DNA of 64,000 bases from Chamaecrista fasciculata (Eukaryota; Streptophyta; Magnoliopsida; Fabales; Fabaceae). A model generated the notes under the pieces. The model saw only the letters and a program-made list of their open reading frames with translations, did no database searches and was not told the DNA's origin. This document shows, in pieces, positions 60,351-64,000 of this stretch. Every line of letters starts with the position of its first letter. Position 1 is the stretch's first letter. The stretch lies in assembly GCA_003254925.1 (NCBI GenBank), contig QANZ01012086.1, positions 235,312-299,311 on the forward strand, read 5' to 3'. A program made the position numbers and the translations under genes.

Positions 60351-63300
60351 ATGGGTTGGTGCGAAGGCCTCGACGAACCTCGGGTTCTCATTGGACCTGG
60401 TAATTTCATTGTTATTTCTTTTAACTCCAAATATGCCTCTGATTTTCTGTTTAGGCTTTGAATCTGCTTGTTTTTGTGCGTCAGTGAGTCATTGCTCAGT
60501 AATATGTATGTTAAATTACCAACCTTTGTGCCGATGCTTTATTTGATCTTCTGCTATATGAGTGTAGATCCTGGTACAAATGGAAATGGTATGGGACACT
60601 TGCTTTTGCTTCGTCATCCCAAGTCAGGTATTTCTATGAAAATCCGGAATTCTTTTATGCCGTTCAGCTTTTATTATTACTTGTTAAAAATTTTAATACT
60701 ATTTACTTAATGCGTTGGTTAGATGCTACATAAATAGTGAGATAAGCACTAACATGTTTTCATTTGTTTGAAGGAAATGCTGCGCGTTATCTCTTTGTAA
60801 ATGGGATGCTTCAAGAGCTTCAGTGGTTTAAGAAATCATATGGATCATGGTTCTTGGGGGATTACATATGTGAAGGTTAATTTCTGGATTTGCTAGGCTA
60901 CAGTGTGTTATTTTAGAACTCCTTACATTTTTCATGGTCGCGTATATTCAATTGATTAGTTGGCATGATGTACATTACTATCTATTATTTTTCTTCTCCA
61001 TAATGAAACTTTTCAGTATCGCTAGCCAACATTTTTTCTCCTCACGTTATTAGCTTAGATTGAATGAAATTATTTCAACTCTGTTTATTCTGTAACCATT
61101 CTATAGATCTCTTTCTTATAACACAAAGCTATATTGACTACATGATGGCCAAAAAAAAAGCTATATTGACTACATAGTGTTGGTGTAAATTCTTTTCAAA
61201 CATTGTCAGCTTTGTCATTATTTTTTTTCTTTTATAGATGGTCGGCTGTATTTATCCACTCCAGTGGATCCTGTTTTCATTATGTTGCCGATTTTTGAGG
61301 AAGCTAGAATGAAGGTAATTTTTTGTTTCTTTTTGGCCAAATGTGCCTGGGAAGACGTTCACTGTTTTCAATTTATCTCTGTTATGAGTTAATTAATGAT
61401 TAGCTATTTTTGAAAAGACCAGATTGAAGTTTCAGTAGCACCATTTGACTACCTCATATATATAACCAAACTTTCCCATTAATATTTCAAGTTTTCAACC
61501 ATAGGAATCTACATACAAAGTCAGATACATCTGTTTGTCAGGTTCTCAAAGCTTCTACTTGTTATGAGGATTTCCTTTTTCTTTAATATTTTTGAGGACT
61601 GTAAATTTGTTATTAGGTGTTGATTGCGCTGTTATATTTATGAACTTCATTTGTAGTCATAGCATTGGAAATTGGATGCATGCAGATACAGGATTTTACA
61701 TTTTCTAAATATAGAAATGTTAAAAATATGCTCTTCTCTGTCAGAGCCAGAAAGCATCTTCAGTTATACTTTATTTTAAGAAAGAGTTTGTTTCAATCAT
61801 CATTTAACTGCATGCAGAAAGGGGATGATCCTGGGAAATTCAGGCAATTGGATGAGATCTTGTTTGTCGATGGGTATCCCGAATATCAGCAGTTGATGTC
61901 CACAGCAGAGAACTGCATGCAAGTAGTTTGTGAAGTCAAAGGTGATATGTACATTCCTTGATAGGACTCCTCTATTATGCTGATTGTTGATAACCATGCT
62001 TATCACTTTAGGCTAGGATGTAATTTTTTCTTTTTGCTGTTCTTTTTTCTCCCCAGGAATACATGTCTCTGACTTATGATCTCGATAATGGTATATATTC
62101 TCTAGGTAGTGTTGTTGCAATAATATTGTCCAATGAGGAATAGCCACAGGTTGTCTATTAGGTACTAATAAGAGAAAAAATGCACCTAAACCCTGCCAAC
62201 ATCATACTTCCATATGACTATGGTTATTATATGTGATTCTGGTGATTAATTTTCACCTCTTCCTGTCCCCGTGCATTTGCAGAAGTAGGATCAACAAAAT
62301 TCTTTAGGCTTGATGACTCAAAAGTTAAACGTTGGCTGTACTGTAAGGTGTGTCTACATATCCTCGCTGTTGATTTAGCGTACAGGATTTAGCTGCATAA
62401 TAAATTTCTTTCTCCAGTTATCATGAAGCAAGTACAGTATTCAAAGAACTAAAGTCTGATTTATTATATTCTTGCTATAAATGTGACTAATTATAAAACA
62501 TGGCTAATATATTTCCACATATTATTTACTTGGGATTACTAACCTGGCTTCAGGGTTGGCTTTTAGTACATGTATCCCTTGGGTTTATTGTAAGAGTGCT
62601 CTTACTGTTCTAGTTAGCCAGGGGTATACATTTGGCCTTACTGATTTAGTTGCTTGGAAGTTTACTACTATTGTTGAACCTTTTATTAATTTTGATATAT
62701 CTTATTTTAGGTTTGTCAGCTAAAACAGACACTACCCAAGCTAGACAACAACTATGCAGCCCGAGAAGAGAAAGACACGGGTAAAGTTTGTAGACTGTCT
62801 ATTACTGTACATTTCTACTGACTTCTGGAAATTTTCCTCTGGTTGAGGCTAAACAGAGATGAGGCAATAGAGATTCTGTTAATGACAGAGACTGATAAGG
62901 TGTTGTAGCAGAAAACTGGGTCTTAGAGCATGTGCTTGCAGATATGCTCTCAGAAATTTGCACTTTTCAAAACTGTGTATAGTGTTTTCGTACATAATGA
63001 TGATGAAGCTAGATTGGCAACTTGTGGAACTGATGTTTTTGAATGAGTAAATGCAGGTTGAAACATTTTGTGTAGATTTTTAATCTTGTGTACTGGATTG
63101 AAAGAAAAATAATCATATCTTTTATTTATAACAATACACAGAATGGAAAAAGGACTGCAGAATATTGGTTTTGTTTTTTTATTAGGGTACCTTCTCTCTA
63201 AATCTAAACTGGTTTATGAGGATGGGCAATGCACTCAATAGAATACACGTCCATGAAAATGTCTCTTTTGCATAATATGTTCCATGTACGCCTGTGTATA

Positions 63301-63936
63301 TATATATTAGAATACCGTATCTGTTCTTTTACAATATGCCCTTGTTTATAGATATTGGTGGTGATGCTTCTGTTCACTTGAAGAGCATGTCTGGTTCATT
63401 CATGCCGTTCATTAACATACTGATGTTACTGGTGCAGTGTTTGATGCGGTCTCAATATTAGGAGAGTACTTGAAGGATGAACCTTGGTTGCAGTTTTTGT
63501 GTACCCACCTTAAGTATGGCCTTTGACTATGTCATATCACAGTTTTTCCTCTGATATATTTCTTGGGCCTAAAAGAACTTAAATGCAGGAAACGAGTAAG
63601 ATCCTTTCAGATGCCTTAACTCACAAGGAGTATTTTAATTTTGCAGGTTAAACATACTAGAGGTTACTGGGAAAGCACAAGTAAGTGATGCAGCTAGGAG
63701 TGACCCGGGCTTTGTCAATGAGTTACAGGTATTTTCAGATACATCATACATCATACAAGAAGATACTTGGAGTTTTCCATTCACAAATTGATTATTATTA
63801 TTAATTTCATCAGGAAAAGAGTGATGATAAAAAGGCTGCAGCGAAAAAGGGAAGACAAGGCAAGAAGGCAAAAATAGAGACAGAATCACACAACATCAGG
63901 GACATGTTTACCAGAGCTTCCCGCAAGAAAAACTAA
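60351..63936 (+). CDS. RNASEH2B: Ribonuclease H2 subunit B
   Basis: Ten exons, 60351-60399, 60568-60627, 60774-60875, 61238-61314, 61818-61941, 62283-62347, 62711-62780, 63438-63513, 63647-63728 and 63814-63936, join in phase to 275 residues starting MGWCEGLDEPRVLIGPG. Recognisable blocks are LLLLRHPKSGNAARYLFVNG, LQELQWFKKSYGSWFLGD (triple-barrel region that pairs with subunit C), STPVDPVFIMLP and FRQLDEIL. A winged-helix part follows (EYLKDEPWLQFLCTHL). The Lys-rich tail ends NIRDMFTRASRKKN, similar to the PIP-like tail of RNase H2B that contacts PCNA. The complex removes ribonucleotides from DNA and RNA:DNA hybrids in the nucleus. Confidence 0.93.
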
Positions 63937-64000
63937 GCCATTTTCCATTTGGTGAAAACTGAAAGAGGGAGATTTAATTTGTCATTAAGTAATGAGATAA

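Overview
This is nuclear DNA from a flowering plant, most likely a eudicot. It is AT-rich, its genes are intron-bearing with GT/AG junctions, it has two eukaryotic tRNA genes, plant-only gene families and many short plant-type DNA transposons. I cannot name the species. The sequence is a draft assembly: one run of 11 Ns (39116-39126) and eight single Ns, several beside exact local duplications.

Layout. 1-2646: half of a foldback element, then a Helitron-like stretch ending in a Helitron 3' hairpin. 4200-8618 (+): TNP/XTNX-type TIR-NB-ARC-TPR protein. 9115-9186 (-): tRNA-Thr(TGU). 10678-13242 (-): E2 ubiquitin-conjugating enzyme (UBC4/5/6 group, UBE2H-like). 14186-15664: a MULE-type and a hAT-type MITE. 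17521-21080 (-): ARID-ELM2-SANT-like chromatin protein. 22460-24345 (-): decayed LINE. 24617-26045: Harbinger-like foldback element. 27235-28717 (-): RHB1A-like RING-H2 E3 ligase. 31446-33245 (-): SAP30-like histone deacetylase complex subunit. 36118-38056 (-): SR45a/TRA2-like splicing factor. 39127-42128: a Pack-MULE-like fragment of a U-box gene and a 1.7-kb foldback element. 42553-44722 (+): trihelix-like protein. 45537-45609 (-): tRNA-Arg(ACG). 46236-51021 (-): DUF3537 seven-helix membrane protein (plant gustatory-receptor-like family). 54663-58667 (+): PRK-type LRR receptor pseudokinase. 60351-63936 (+): RNase H2 subunit B.

The genes are unrelated housekeeping, ubiquitin, chromatin, RNA-processing, immune and receptor genes, not a pathway cluster. 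All exon models were assembled by hand from GT/AG junctions and reading phase; each closes in frame.

The strongest non-gene signal is a population of MULE-type foldback MITEs. Seven complete insertions (14186, 47450, 48537, 57005, 57130, 58723, 59431) and one larger foldback (40448) have 9-10 bp target-site duplications that can be read directly, all exact; an eighth complete MITE (49704) has an 8/9 match. Three sit in introns of the DUF3537 gene, two are nested in an intron of the receptor gene, and one lies in that gene's 3' flank. A separate hAT-like insertion abuts exon 1 of the DUF3537 gene, so that the present splice donor lies inside the putative target-site duplication.
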